DNA of 64,000 nucleotides from assembly GCA_036677805.1 (NCBI GenBank), contig JAVBVS010000014.1, positions 14,150-78,149 on the forward strand. The letters run 5' to 3'. Shown piece by piece: positions 34,489 through 43,975 of this stretch (position 1 is its first letter; every line of letters begins with the position of its first letter). Under the pieces are notes generated by a model that saw only the letters and a list, made by a program, of their open reading frames with translations, was not told the origin of the DNA and did no database searches. The DNA is from SIG78 sp036677805. GTDB taxonomy: Bacteria > Verrucomicrobiota > Lentisphaeria > Victivallales > Victivallaceae. Made by a program: the position numbers and the translations under genes.

Positions 34489-35927
34489 TTGCGAATCACC
34501 AATCCAAGTTCACGGCGCCAGTAAAGCCACACTCCCAGCAGGATCAGTGGCAGCGCCCGCAAGATGAAATAATTCAACGTCAATCCGCCGATGTAGAGAA
34601 ACTCCACCAATTCGCCGGCGGCGATCTTCTGCGAAATTTCAAATTCCTGCAACGGCACCACGATATGCATCACCATCTTGCCGACCCAATACCCCAGGTA
34701 CTCGGATGGATTGGACAACTGACGCGTGGTCAGAATCAGCGGCGCCACGCTGCCCAGGAACATATAGCTCAGCACCGTAAAAATCGCCGTCGGCATCGAA
34801 AACGCCGCCGCCGCCGAGCAGGCAATCCCGGTATAAATCATCAGCAGCAACCCCACCACCAGGAGCGCCCGCAGAAAGTTGCCGGTGAATCCGGTCACCC
34901 GGATCAGCAGCCGCGGACCGTCGATCGACTGAAAATAAACCTTGTCCTCAGCCGGATCGAGGTTGATGTAACGCAACCGGGCGGCCCCGTCACCGTCGAC
35001 GATCTTGCCCGGCAGCACTTTTTCATGAAATTCTCCGGCATAGTTCTGTTCCGGAATATTGGTCAGAGGCACCCAGCTGCGGGTATATTCTTCCTCGGCG
35101 GTCGGAACCGCCTGCACATCGCCGGTTCCGCCGGCGGGCTGTTTCTTTTCCACAAAATATCCGACCCACCAGCCGGCGGTATTGCGCTGGGCCTCGGTAT
35201 CGACCTTGCCGACATAAAGCCGGTAGCGCAGATAAATCGGTGATTTCGAGTCGACCGGCAGCTTGCTGTATTCCCATTCGCCGAATTTCCGGAACAGAAC
35301 TTCCGCCCGCTGCCGCAACATTTCCTCGCTGATGCCGTTGAGGATTTCGGTTTCCATTTCCGCGACATTGCCCTTGAGCTGGCCGCGGCCGGATTTCCGC
35401 ATTTCCTCCAGCTGCTGCGCCACCGCCTCCTTGGCCAGACGCTTCAGATCCGGCGGATTCGGGTAAAACACCCGCCGGCCGACCAGCACCTCGTCGGTGA
35501 TGCGCTGTTTTTCCGCCGCCGGCAGATCGTCCTGCGAAAAACGCCACAACACCACGCCATAGATGGTGGCTCCGGCCGCCAGCAGCAGCACCAGATGAAG
35601 CAGCACCACACTGGTATATTTGGCCAGAAAGACCTTGATTCGCGACACCGGCTTGGTCACCACCATATGCAGCTGGTAACTTTCCACATCCTGGGTCATC
35701 ACCAGACTGGCGATCCACACCGTCGACAGCGCCAGAATGAAACTGACCGTGCCCAGACTGTATTTGAGCGCAATCTGGATATAGGCCCGCGCCCCTTCGC
35801 CCGCCCCCGACACCGTCATCGGCAGAGTCACTGCGCTCACGACCAGCAATCCCAGCAACAGCTGAAAGATATGCGATCGGAGCGCACTGCGGAGCGTCAA
35901 TTTGACAATTGCTGTAAATGCCGTCAT
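34485..35927 (-). CDS. ABC-2 type permease with large inserted soluble domain
   Basis: 480 residues. Helices near residues 18-40, 55-78 and 105-127 match ABC-2 membrane proteins (SLVMTQDVESYQLHMVVTKP, then SRIKVFLAKYTSVVLLH is the typical GluPro/coupling region). A roughly 220-residue hydrophilic segment (residues 130-350), unusually long, then separates these from three C-terminal helices (355-380, 392-412, 445-468). The insert should lie outside the membrane. It is 21 bases after the ATPase and coupled to the next gene by an ATGA overlap. The substrate is unknown. Confidence 0.85.
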   Translation of the reverse strand: MTAFTAIVKLTLRSALRSHIFQLLLGLLVVSAVTLPMTVSGAGEGARAYIQIALKYSLGTVSFILALSTVWIASLVMTQDVESYQLHMVVTKPVSRIKVFLAKYTSVVLLHLVLLLAAGATIYGVVLWRFSQDDLPAAEKQRITDEVLVGRRVFYPNPPDLKRLAKEAVAQQLEEMRKSGRGQLKGNVAEMETEILNGISEEMLRQRAEVLFRKFGEWEYSKLPVDSKSPIYLRYRLYVGKVDTEAQRNTAGWWVGYFVEKKQPAGGTGDVQAVPTAEEEYTRSWVPLTNIPEQNYAGEFHEKVLPGKIVDGDGAARLRYINLDPAEDKVYFQSIDGPRLLIRVTGFTGNFLRALLVVGLLLMIYTGIACSAAAAFSMPTAIFTVLSYMFLGSVAPLILTTRQLSNPSEYLGYWVGKMVMHIVVPLQEFEISQKIAAGELVEFLYIGGLTLNYFILRALPLILLGVWLYWRRELGLVIRK

Positions 35928-35948
35928 ATTATTCGTCCAACGAGGCTG

Positions 35949-37118
<1,170 letters not shown>

Positions 37119-37247
37119 ATTGTTTCAACCTTTCCGTATATTTGTATCTTGCCCCGGAGACCCCGGCCTGTCCTCCGGTCCGTCATCCGCTCAGAAAACC
37201 CGCCAATCCCCCGCCGCGCCCCGCGCCCGGACCAAAAGTTCCGGACA

Positions 37248-37275
37248 CATCGCCGGGAACGCCGTCCCGGCGATG
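37248..37275 (-). terminator. strong inverted repeat after the P1B ATPase gene
   Basis: CATCGCCGGGA (37248-37258) and TCCCGGCGATG (37265-37275) form a perfect 11-base stem with a 6-base loop, 13 bases downstream of the ATPase stop on the minus strand. A TTTT follows only after 14 more bases, so termination is likely but not classical. The rest of the 37119-37288 gap shows no gene. Confidence 0.6.
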
Positions 37276-37288
37276 CTTCCAATCTCGG

Positions 37289-39223
37289 CTATTTGCCGCG
37301 ATTCTCTTCCAACGTCAGCTCCTCGCCGGTACGCACCAGACGCGCACTGTTGAAGATCACCACCAGCGTGCTCACCGTATAAAGCACCGCCGCGCCGATC
37401 GGCGTCATCTTGCCGAATACCAGCAGCACCATGCCGCCGAAGACGAACAGAATGCCGATGCAGAGATTCTGGTAAATCACCATCCGCGACTTCTGCGACA
37501 GATGAATCAGCATCGGAATCCGGCGCAGATCGTTGGTCATCAGCGCCACCGATGCGCTGTTGATGGCGATATCGCTGCCGATGGCTCCCATCGCAATCCC
37601 GAGATCGCCTTCCGCCAGCGCCGGAGCGTCGTTCACCCCGTCGCCGACCACCGCCACGCGATAGCTTTTCTTGGCGTTTTCGACATACTCGACCTTGGCT
37701 TCCGGCAGACATTCGCTGCGGAATTCATCGATATCGAGCACGTCGGCCACCTTTTCGGCCACCGATTCGCGGTCCCCGGTCACCATCGCCACATGGCGGA
37801 TGCCCAGACTGCGCAAATCGGTCAGCGCCTGGCCGGCTTCCTTGCGGATCTTGTCGCTCAAGCCGATCCAGCCGATGATCGCACCGTCGCGCGCCACGCA
37901 GACCACGCTCAATCCGTCGGTCGCGGTATGATCGAAATCCGCCGGCAGCGACAGCCCCTGTTCTTCGAGCCAGGCGGGACGGCCGATCTGGCACAAATGA
38001 CCGTCAACGGCCGCGGAAACCCCTTTCCCGTGGGATTCGGTGAAATTTTCCACCGGGAACAGCGTCAATTGCGCCTCGTTGGCCAGCTTGACCAGCGCCA
38101 CCGCGGTCGGGTGATTGCTGTTGGCCTCGGCCGAAGCCGCCAGTTTCAGCAGTTCCGCCGGAGTCACTTCGCCGAACGGAGTCAGCTTGACCACGGAAAG
38201 CAGCCCGTCGGTCAGCGTGCCGGTTTTATCGAATACGAAAGCGCGCACCCGCGCCGCCAGTTCGAGATGGCTCACATCCTTGATGAAAATCCCGAGGCGC
38301 GCCGCCGCCGCCACCGCCGCCACGATCGCGGTCGGCGACGCCAGCATGATCGCACCGGGACAGGAAATCACCAGCAGCGTGATTACCCGGGAAATGTCTC
38401 CCGTAAACCACCAGGTGATCCCCGCCAGCATCAGGATGGTCGGCGTATAGTATCCGGAATAACGGTCGATGATCCGCACGATCGGAGTCCGGGAGGTTTC
38501 CGCCTGCATGATCATGTTCTTGACCTTGCCGAGAGTGGTGTCCTCGCCCAGGCGGGTCACCTTGAGCTCCACCAGACCGGTCAGGTTCTGGGTTCCGGCG
38601 TAGACATCGTCGCCGACGCCCTTGTCCACCGGCATCGATTCCCCGGTGATCGAGGCTTGATTGACGATCGTTTCGCCGGAAAGCACCACGGCGTCCACCG
38701 GAAAGTTTTCGCCCGGCCGGACCCGGATCACGTCGCCCAGCGCCAGCGACAATACGTCGGCATCCTGTTCGGCGCCGCCCTTGACCAGGTGGACCACGGT
38801 CGGAGTCAGCTTGACCAGCTCTTCGATCGAACGCTGCGCCCCGGTTGCGGTGCGGGTTTCGATGATGATGGTGATCAGCAGAAAGAAAGCAATCACGCCC
38901 GCATTCTGGAAATGACCGCCGACCGTCTGATAATTGCCCCCGGCCAGCGCCGCCAGAATCGCCAGCGCCACCAGTTCGTTCATGTAAACCTTGCCCGACA
39001 CCAGGTCTTTGATCGCCGTATAGACGATCGGCAGCGCCAGGACGACCGCGCCCAGCAGCGCGCTGAAGGTCGATGCGTAAACCTGCTCCGGCAGACAGTA
39101 ACTCAGAATAAACGAGTTGATCGTCAGCATCCCGCCGATGATCGCAAACGACACCTGAGTCAGGCGCACCGTGCGCTTATTCTCCGCCGGCGCCGCCGTC
39201 ATTGTTACAGCCATTTCACTCAT
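37289..39223 (-). CDS. P1B-type heavy-metal translocating ATPase with CPG motif
   Basis: 644 residues with no N-terminal HMA metal-binding domain. P-type core motifs: SITGESMPVDKG (actuator), FVFDKTGTLTDG (D332 phosphorylated), SNHPTAVAL (HP locus of P1B pumps), VGDGVNDAPALAEGD (hinge). The intramembrane metal motif is VISCPGAIMLASPTA, so the usual CPC is CPG (residues 288-290), one Cys short of canonical Cu/Zn/Cd pumps; the metal is therefore uncertain. Its ATG overlaps the upstream SPFH gene's stop by 4 bases. It ends an operon with three SPFH proteins and a Cys/His-rich secreted protein. Confidence 0.9.
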   Translation of the reverse strand: MSEMAVTMTAAPAENKRTVRLTQVSFAIIGGMLTINSFILSYCLPEQVYASTFSALLGAVVLALPIVYTAIKDLVSGKVYMNELVALAILAALAGGNYQTVGGHFQNAGVIAFFLLITIIIETRTATGAQRSIEELVKLTPTVVHLVKGGAEQDADVLSLALGDVIRVRPGENFPVDAVVLSGETIVNQASITGESMPVDKGVGDDVYAGTQNLTGLVELKVTRLGEDTTLGKVKNMIMQAETSRTPIVRIIDRYSGYYTPTILMLAGITWWFTGDISRVITLLVISCPGAIMLASPTAIVAAVAAAARLGIFIKDVSHLELAARVRAFVFDKTGTLTDGLLSVVKLTPFGEVTPAELLKLAASAEANSNHPTAVALVKLANEAQLTLFPVENFTESHGKGVSAAVDGHLCQIGRPAWLEEQGLSLPADFDHTATDGLSVVCVARDGAIIGWIGLSDKIRKEAGQALTDLRSLGIRHVAMVTGDRESVAEKVADVLDIDEFRSECLPEAKVEYVENAKKSYRVAVVGDGVNDAPALAEGDLGIAMGAIGSDIAINSASVALMTNDLRRIPMLIHLSQKSRMVIYQNLCIGILFVFGGMVLLVFGKMTPIGAAVLYTVSTLVVIFNSARLVRTGEELTLEENRGK

Positions 39224-40353
39224 TTCTTCTCTCCTGCGGCATTCTTATCCGCGGCTTTGGGCACTTCCTGGTTGAGTTTGAGCCAGACCTTGCCGCCGGT
39301 CTTCGCCCCCAGCACGAACTTCTGGTCGATGCCGCTCAGAACTTCGGCCAATACCGCATTGTAGCGCGACATCAGCGCGGTCCGCGGATTGGCGTTGTAT
39401 TCTTGCAGGAAACTCTCGAAATAAAGACTTTCAGCCTTCACATTGGCCACCACCATGGTACGGTAGTTTTCCGCCCCCGCAATGATCCGCGAACTTTCTT
39501 CGCTGGCCTGCGCCGCGGTGCTTACGCCGTATTCATGCGCCTTGTCGATCATGGTTCCCTGTTCGGCGCGAGCCGCGGTCAGGGCGTCGAAGAATGGCTG
39601 GGTCACCGCCGGGGTCATCACCTTGCCGTTGATCCGCACTTCTTCGATCGACACGCCGATATTGAGATTCTCCACCATCTGGCGGTAGAGCCGCTCCACC
39701 GCCTGGCGGTATTCGGTCTGCCGCGTATAGAGGATTTCATCCACCGTCCAGCCCGCGGTTGCGGTGATAATCGCGCTTTCCAGCATTTTGCCCAGCAATG
39801 TGCGGGGACCGCGGCGGCCCAGCTCCATGCCGTCATCCACGACGATTTCGTCCGGGCCGGCCGGATCGGCGGGCACCCGGAGCGACTGGTAGTAAAGCTC
39901 CGGCTTGTCGATCTGGAACCGCGCGCTCCAGCTGGCATGGATGATATTGGCATCGGCCGTCAGCAGGTAGCGGTCGCGCGCCGGATTCAATCCCGGCAGA
40001 TTGTTGTTCATGCCCGGCGGCGGCAATTCCTTGACGTCCATTCCGGAGTTGAAGAAGACCTGAAGCGTCTGGGGACTGGTCGGCACCACCACCCGTGAAG
40101 TCACCGGGTCGGGGAGGAACCAGTGCCAATCCCGGGTATAGGTATCCTGATATTCGCCGAAGCGGAGCACGATCACCGCTTCCTGCGGCGACACCGCGAA
40201 ATAACCGCCCAGGGTAAAAAAGTAGACCAGCATGGCGAAAATCAATGTCACCAGCAGCAGGAACGCCCAATGCGCCGCCTTCATGAAGGACAGCATGCCG
40301 CTGCCGTATTGGCTCAATCCGGCATCGGGATTCAGATTTTTATCGTTATCCAT
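39220..40353 (-). CDS. SPFH-domain protein (HflK/HflC-like), third of three
   Basis: 377 residues. One membrane helix (residues 28-50, WAFLLLVTLIFAMLVYFFTL) then an SPFH domain (SPQEAVIVLRFGEYQDTYT onward) and a coiled-coil region (ENLNIGVSIEEVRINGK, EYGVSTAAQASEESSRIIAG) usual for HflK/stomatin-like proteins, which form ring assemblies in the inner membrane that surround and modulate proteases such as FtsH. It lies between the HflC-like gene and the P1B ATPase in a tight operon. Most bacteria have two such proteins, so a third is unusual. Confidence 0.87.
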   Translation of the reverse strand: MDNDKNLNPDAGLSQYGSGMLSFMKAAHWAFLLLVTLIFAMLVYFFTLGGYFAVSPQEAVIVLRFGEYQDTYTRDWHWFLPDPVTSRVVVPTSPQTLQVFFNSGMDVKELPPPGMNNNLPGLNPARDRYLLTADANIIHASWSARFQIDKPELYYQSLRVPADPAGPDEIVVDDGMELGRRGPRTLLGKMLESAIITATAGWTVDEILYTRQTEYRQAVERLYRQMVENLNIGVSIEEVRINGKVMTPAVTQPFFDALTAARAEQGTMIDKAHEYGVSTAAQASEESSRIIAGAENYRTMVVANVKAESLYFESFLQEYNANPRTALMSRYNAVLAEVLSGIDQKFVLGAKTGGKVWLKLNQEVPKAADKNAAGEKK

Positions 40354-40378
40354 TGCGTCATTCTCCCTGAGAGGTGGT

Positions 40379-41302
40379 TCAGCGCGCCGCCGGGGCAGTC
40401 AACTGATCGGCGTTGTTTTTCAACAGCGTGAAGGGATCGGTGTCGGTATCGAGCACCAGAGTCGTCTTGGTCTTCATGATCGTCCGCAGACTGTCGAGCT
40501 TGCGCAGAAACGCCGCCAGTTCGGGGTTCTTTTCGAACACTTTCAGGTATTTGGCCGCCTCGACATCACCCTGCGCGCTGATTTCCTTGGCCTGGGCTTC
40601 GGCGTTGGCAATGATATTGGCGCGTTCCTTGTCGGCGGCAATGCGGATTTCCTCCGCCTTGAGCTTGCCTTCGCCGAGGAAGCGCTGCGCCGCCAGCATC
40701 CGGTCCTGGTTCATGCGTTCAAACACCTTGCTGCTCACCGCTTCCGGCACGTTCAGCGTGGTGATTCCGGCGGAACGGATTTCCAAGCCGTAGGGGGCAG
40801 CCTTGGAATTCATCTCTTCGCGAATCTGGTCGGCGATTTTGCCCAGCACCATCTTCTGCGAATCGGTGGTCAGAATCTGATCCAGCCCATATTTGCCGAA
40901 CGCGGCGTTCTTGGCGCCGCGCATCCAGACGTCAAGTTCATTTTCCGCCTTCTTGAAAGAGGTCATGCGCTGGAAGAAGAGGATCGGGTCGCTGATCTTG
41001 TAGGTGATGAAAACGCCGACCAGAATGTTCTGCTTGTTGGCGGTGGCGGTTTCTTCGATCTGCCCCTCGCGGCCGTTGAAGCAGTGCAGCCGGTTGTCGT
41101 ACTTGGTGATCTTCTGGAAGGGATAGGGCCAGCGGAAATGCAGCCCCGGCGCGGGATGCTCGTTGAGCGTCCGGCCCATGACTTCGATCACCGCGACTTC
41201 CGTGGTGTTGACCTGATACGTGAAAACCGCCACCAGCAGCACCGCCGCGACGAAAATGCCCAGAAGGAGCGTCGGCCAATGTTTGAATACTTTGCCAGCC
41301 AT
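40379..41302 (-). CDS. hflC: HflC-like SPFH protein
   Basis: 307 residues, the usual HflC length. Single N-terminal helix (residues 10-29), SPFH domain with TEVAVIEVMGRTLNEHPAPG and GLHFRWPYPFQKITKYDNR, and a charged coiled coil with QDRMLAAQRFLGEGKLKAEE (HflC-typical ERxxxAxxxRxxGxxxAExI pattern) and AEAQAKEISAQGDVEAAKYL. It should partner with the upstream HflK-like protein. The gene symbol is by similarity of motifs. Confidence 0.85.
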   Translation of the reverse strand: MAGKVFKHWPTLLLGIFVAAVLLVAVFTYQVNTTEVAVIEVMGRTLNEHPAPGLHFRWPYPFQKITKYDNRLHCFNGREGQIEETATANKQNILVGVFITYKISDPILFFQRMTSFKKAENELDVWMRGAKNAAFGKYGLDQILTTDSQKMVLGKIADQIREEMNSKAAPYGLEIRSAGITTLNVPEAVSSKVFERMNQDRMLAAQRFLGEGKLKAEEIRIAADKERANIIANAEAQAKEISAQGDVEAAKYLKVFEKNPELAAFLRKLDSLRTIMKTKTTLVLDTDTDPFTLLKNNADQLTAPAAR

Positions 41303-41349
41303 AATCGTTTCGCCTTTCGCAACTTTATATTTTCAATATTTCTTTTGGA

Positions 41350-43317
41350 TTATTCGCTCAAACCGGCATCAAACAGATTGAGCCGCTCTTTTTCTTCCAG
41401 ATTGAGTTCGTAGATTTCGCTCTTCAATGACGAGCTCAGGATGTATTTACGCACGTCCTTGCAGTCGTTTTCGAGGAAATCAAGATAATTCTTGAGCAGG
41501 AACAGGCTCGGCATGGTCTGATAGGCCTCGAGCTGTTTGACGAAACGCTCGCTGACCGCCTTGGCCACGGTCGCAGTCCGGTAACTGTACGATACCGCGC
41601 GTTCGTGGATCGACAACGCATCGGCCTGGGCCTGGGGCAGCACGCCAGCAGCGTAGGTCTGCGCTTCAAGGATCATCTTTTCCCGTTCTTCCATGGCGCC
41701 GAGGACCTTCTGGAATTCGGTCCCGACCTGGGTCGGCGGGTGGATTCCGACCAGATTGACGGCGATGATTTCGACTCCAAGCTTCTGCCGGTCGGCGATC
41801 TTCTGCATCCGCGCCTTGATCGTTTCCTCGGTTTCGTGCCGTCCCGAAGTGATCACATGATAGAACGGCGCGGTCGCCAGATATTCGGTCACCACCATGT
41901 GGCCGATATCCTTGATCACCGCCTCGGTGTCGACGCTGCCGTAAACATAATCGTAGACGCCGTCAGGGCGGATGCGGTATTGAATCGGCATCGCCATGCC
42001 CACAAAATAGAAGTCGCCCAGCACGTCGCTGGAGTGCGAAATGTCATTGGCCACAATGAAAGTCTTGTTGCCTTCGCCGTGTTCGGCCGTCCAGAGCACC
42101 ACACCGAGGTCTTCTTTCTTTTTTTCTTCCTTCTTGGGCTGATTGTGCCCGTGGCCGTCATCGACGACCTCCTCTTCCTCTTCATGATGATGGGAGTGAC
42201 CGATCACCACGGTCTGAATCTGTTCGCACGACACCGTGGTCAATTTGCCGAACGGCCAGGGCAGTGTGAAATAGATTCCCGGCCGCAGCGGCGCCTGATC
42301 GACCAGACGACCCAGATTGGTGCGCAACCCGACTTCACTGGGGTTGACTTCATGAATCATGGTCGACCCCCACAGCAGCACCGCCCAAATCAACAGAATC
42401 GGGAAAATGGCCCGCTCGATAAAAGCATAAACCCAGGTCGAGGAAACCTTGAAGCCGAACTGATAGTCCAGCATGTCGGCGAAATTGCGCATCACCCCGC
42501 CGGGCTCGGTGAACAACGCCAGAAAACGGCTCTCGAAAATCGGCCGGTCTTCCTCCAGAGTGCGCGGCCGATAAAATTCGACCACAAAACTGAGCAGCAG
42601 TTCCGCCGCCAGCACCAGATAGGCAATCAGCAGAATCTGCGCCAGCGGCGCTTCATACCCCGAAATGCCCGATTTGTAGAGCAGCCCCGCCGCCGCCGCC
42701 ACCGCCGAAGAGATCGCACCGGCGATCATCCAGGCGCCGAAAGGCCGCAGCCAGCGAAACGACTCCTCGCGCGACTGACCGGTGAAGAACGCTCCCGTGA
42801 AAAGCGCCACCACCATCATGACCGCCGACAGAAAGACCGGATACAGCGGATTGTCCGGCTTGGTCTGCGCCTTGAACTCCGCCAGCCGCTCGGCCCAATG
42901 TTTGAAGAACAATACGGCGATCACCGCAATCACCGCGGCGGCCAGCAGCGCCAGGACATACGGCGCATAACGCGAATAGTTGTCGAACGTGCGCTGCTGG
43001 GTGAAGCGGGCGTCTTCGTCGACGGCGAGCATATTGTTGTCGCGCCGTTTCGCCAGCAGCATCTTTTCTTCGGCCTCGATGGCCGCGCCCTTGGCGAAGA
43101 AGCTGTAGAAAACCGCCGCCAACCCGAAAATCGCCGCCACCGTATAGGGCACCACGCCGACGGCAAACACGTCCGAACCGGCGAAGGAACTTTTGACGAT
43201 GCCGAGCAACAGCACCAGCAGCGCCGCCACCACGCTCAAAACCGTGCCGACCAACGCAAGTTTGGTCATCAGCCCGGCATTGTCGATGGCGGCCCGGTAA
43301 TTCAGAGTTTTATTCAT
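41350..43317 (-). CDS. HflK-like SPFH protein with six-helix N-terminal domain and His/Glu-rich insert
   Basis: 655 residues from the ATG at 43317 (GAGGT upstream). Residues 15-250 contain about six membrane helices not found in E. coli HflK (419 residues). A further helix (300-320) precedes the SPFH region, which starts IHEVNPSEVGLRTNLGRLVD. Inside it, residues 374-391 run HSHHHEEEEEVVDDGHGH followed by a Lys/Glu-rich stretch; this resembles the cytoplasmic or periplasmic His loops of ZIP and CDF metal transporters. After it comes a regular SPFH and coiled coil (QIADRQKLGVEIIAVNLVGI region). It heads the SPFH trio and precedes a metal ATPase in the operon. Confidence 0.86.
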   Translation of the reverse strand: MNKTLNYRAAIDNAGLMTKLALVGTVLSVVAALLVLLLGIVKSSFAGSDVFAVGVVPYTVAAIFGLAAVFYSFFAKGAAIEAEEKMLLAKRRDNNMLAVDEDARFTQQRTFDNYSRYAPYVLALLAAAVIAVIAVLFFKHWAERLAEFKAQTKPDNPLYPVFLSAVMMVVALFTGAFFTGQSREESFRWLRPFGAWMIAGAISSAVAAAAGLLYKSGISGYEAPLAQILLIAYLVLAAELLLSFVVEFYRPRTLEEDRPIFESRFLALFTEPGGVMRNFADMLDYQFGFKVSSTWVYAFIERAIFPILLIWAVLLWGSTMIHEVNPSEVGLRTNLGRLVDQAPLRPGIYFTLPWPFGKLTTVSCEQIQTVVIGHSHHHEEEEEVVDDGHGHNQPKKEEKKKEDLGVVLWTAEHGEGNKTFIVANDISHSSDVLGDFYFVGMAMPIQYRIRPDGVYDYVYGSVDTEAVIKDIGHMVVTEYLATAPFYHVITSGRHETEETIKARMQKIADRQKLGVEIIAVNLVGIHPPTQVGTEFQKVLGAMEEREKMILEAQTYAAGVLPQAQADALSIHERAVSYSYRTATVAKAVSERFVKQLEAYQTMPSLFLLKNYLDFLENDCKDVRKYILSSSLKSEIYELNLEEKERLNLFDAGLSE

Positions 43318-43485
43318 ACGGCAGATACCTCGGAATGAGCTGTTTGAATCCAGTTGATATTTTTCATGAACGATTTTTCCCATATCTCGCAGTTTTTTTG
43401 AATGCCTCGCGCCCCCCGTCGCGGGAACCGGAATTTTTTCCGGCCGGCGGAATACCGGCGGAAGCCATTCCGGGAACCTTGCGTC

Positions 43486-43845
43486 TTATGCCAGAGGCGG
43501 AGCGCGCGACTCATTCCGGCACCAGAACCGGACCGGCAATTTTTCAGTCGAAAACGGTTCAAAAGCCGAACCGCATTGATTCAACGGCAAACGGATTTCA
43601 GTCGGCGGAGCAAGGATCAGGCCATGATCGCCACAGACTGTCCCGCATAAATGGTGCGGCGGATAAACCAGTACGTACTCCGCCGGCGACAGGCAGGATT
43701 CGGGCGAATTATGCTCCTGCCAATAAGCGTGGCAGCAGTCAACGGCGCAGCCGGGATGCAGAAACGGGTGCGCCACGCTGCCGAGCGAGAAAAATATCAC
43801 GCTCAACAGCAGCAGATTATTGTAGATTCTGCGGCATCCGACCAT
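43486..43845 (-). CDS. secreted Cys/His-rich small protein, probable metal-binding
   Basis: 119 residues. A signal peptide (NNLLLLSVIFFSLGSVA, cleavage near residue 25) precedes a mature part of about 94 residues with 8 Cys (residues 33, 37, 38, 51, 67, 71, 91, 109) and 6-7 His, including CAVDCCH and CGTVCGDH. I do not recognise the family. It lies first in the leftward operon, 168 bases before the HflK-like gene, behind a strong candidate promoter with a start site about 28 bases upstream. Metal binding is an inference from composition and the P1B ATPase in the operon. Confidence 0.65.
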   Translation of the reverse strand: MVGCRRIYNNLLLLSVIFFSLGSVAHPFLHPGCAVDCCHAYWQEHNSPESCLSPAEYVLVYPPHHLCGTVCGDHGLILAPPTEIRLPLNQCGSAFEPFSTEKLPVRFWCRNESRAPPLA

Positions 43846-43879
43846 AATTCGTTCCCGATTCCGAGTTCAATTGTTTTTT

Positions 43880-43908
43880 ACAATAGCATCCGCATGATTC
43901 AAATACAA
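43880..43908 (-). promoter_or_regulatory. candidate promoter of the SPFH/metal operon
   Basis: Minus strand: TTGTAT (43903-43908), 17 bases, TATTGT (43880-43885), start near 43873, 28 bases from the Cys/His-rich protein ATG. The remaining gap (43846-43975) is A/T-rich with no gene seen. Confidence 0.65.
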
Positions 43909-43975
43909 ATCCCGCCCTTTATAAATTCATTTTATTCCCATACCAATCCGCGCCCGGCAAACGCCGGAAACCGCC

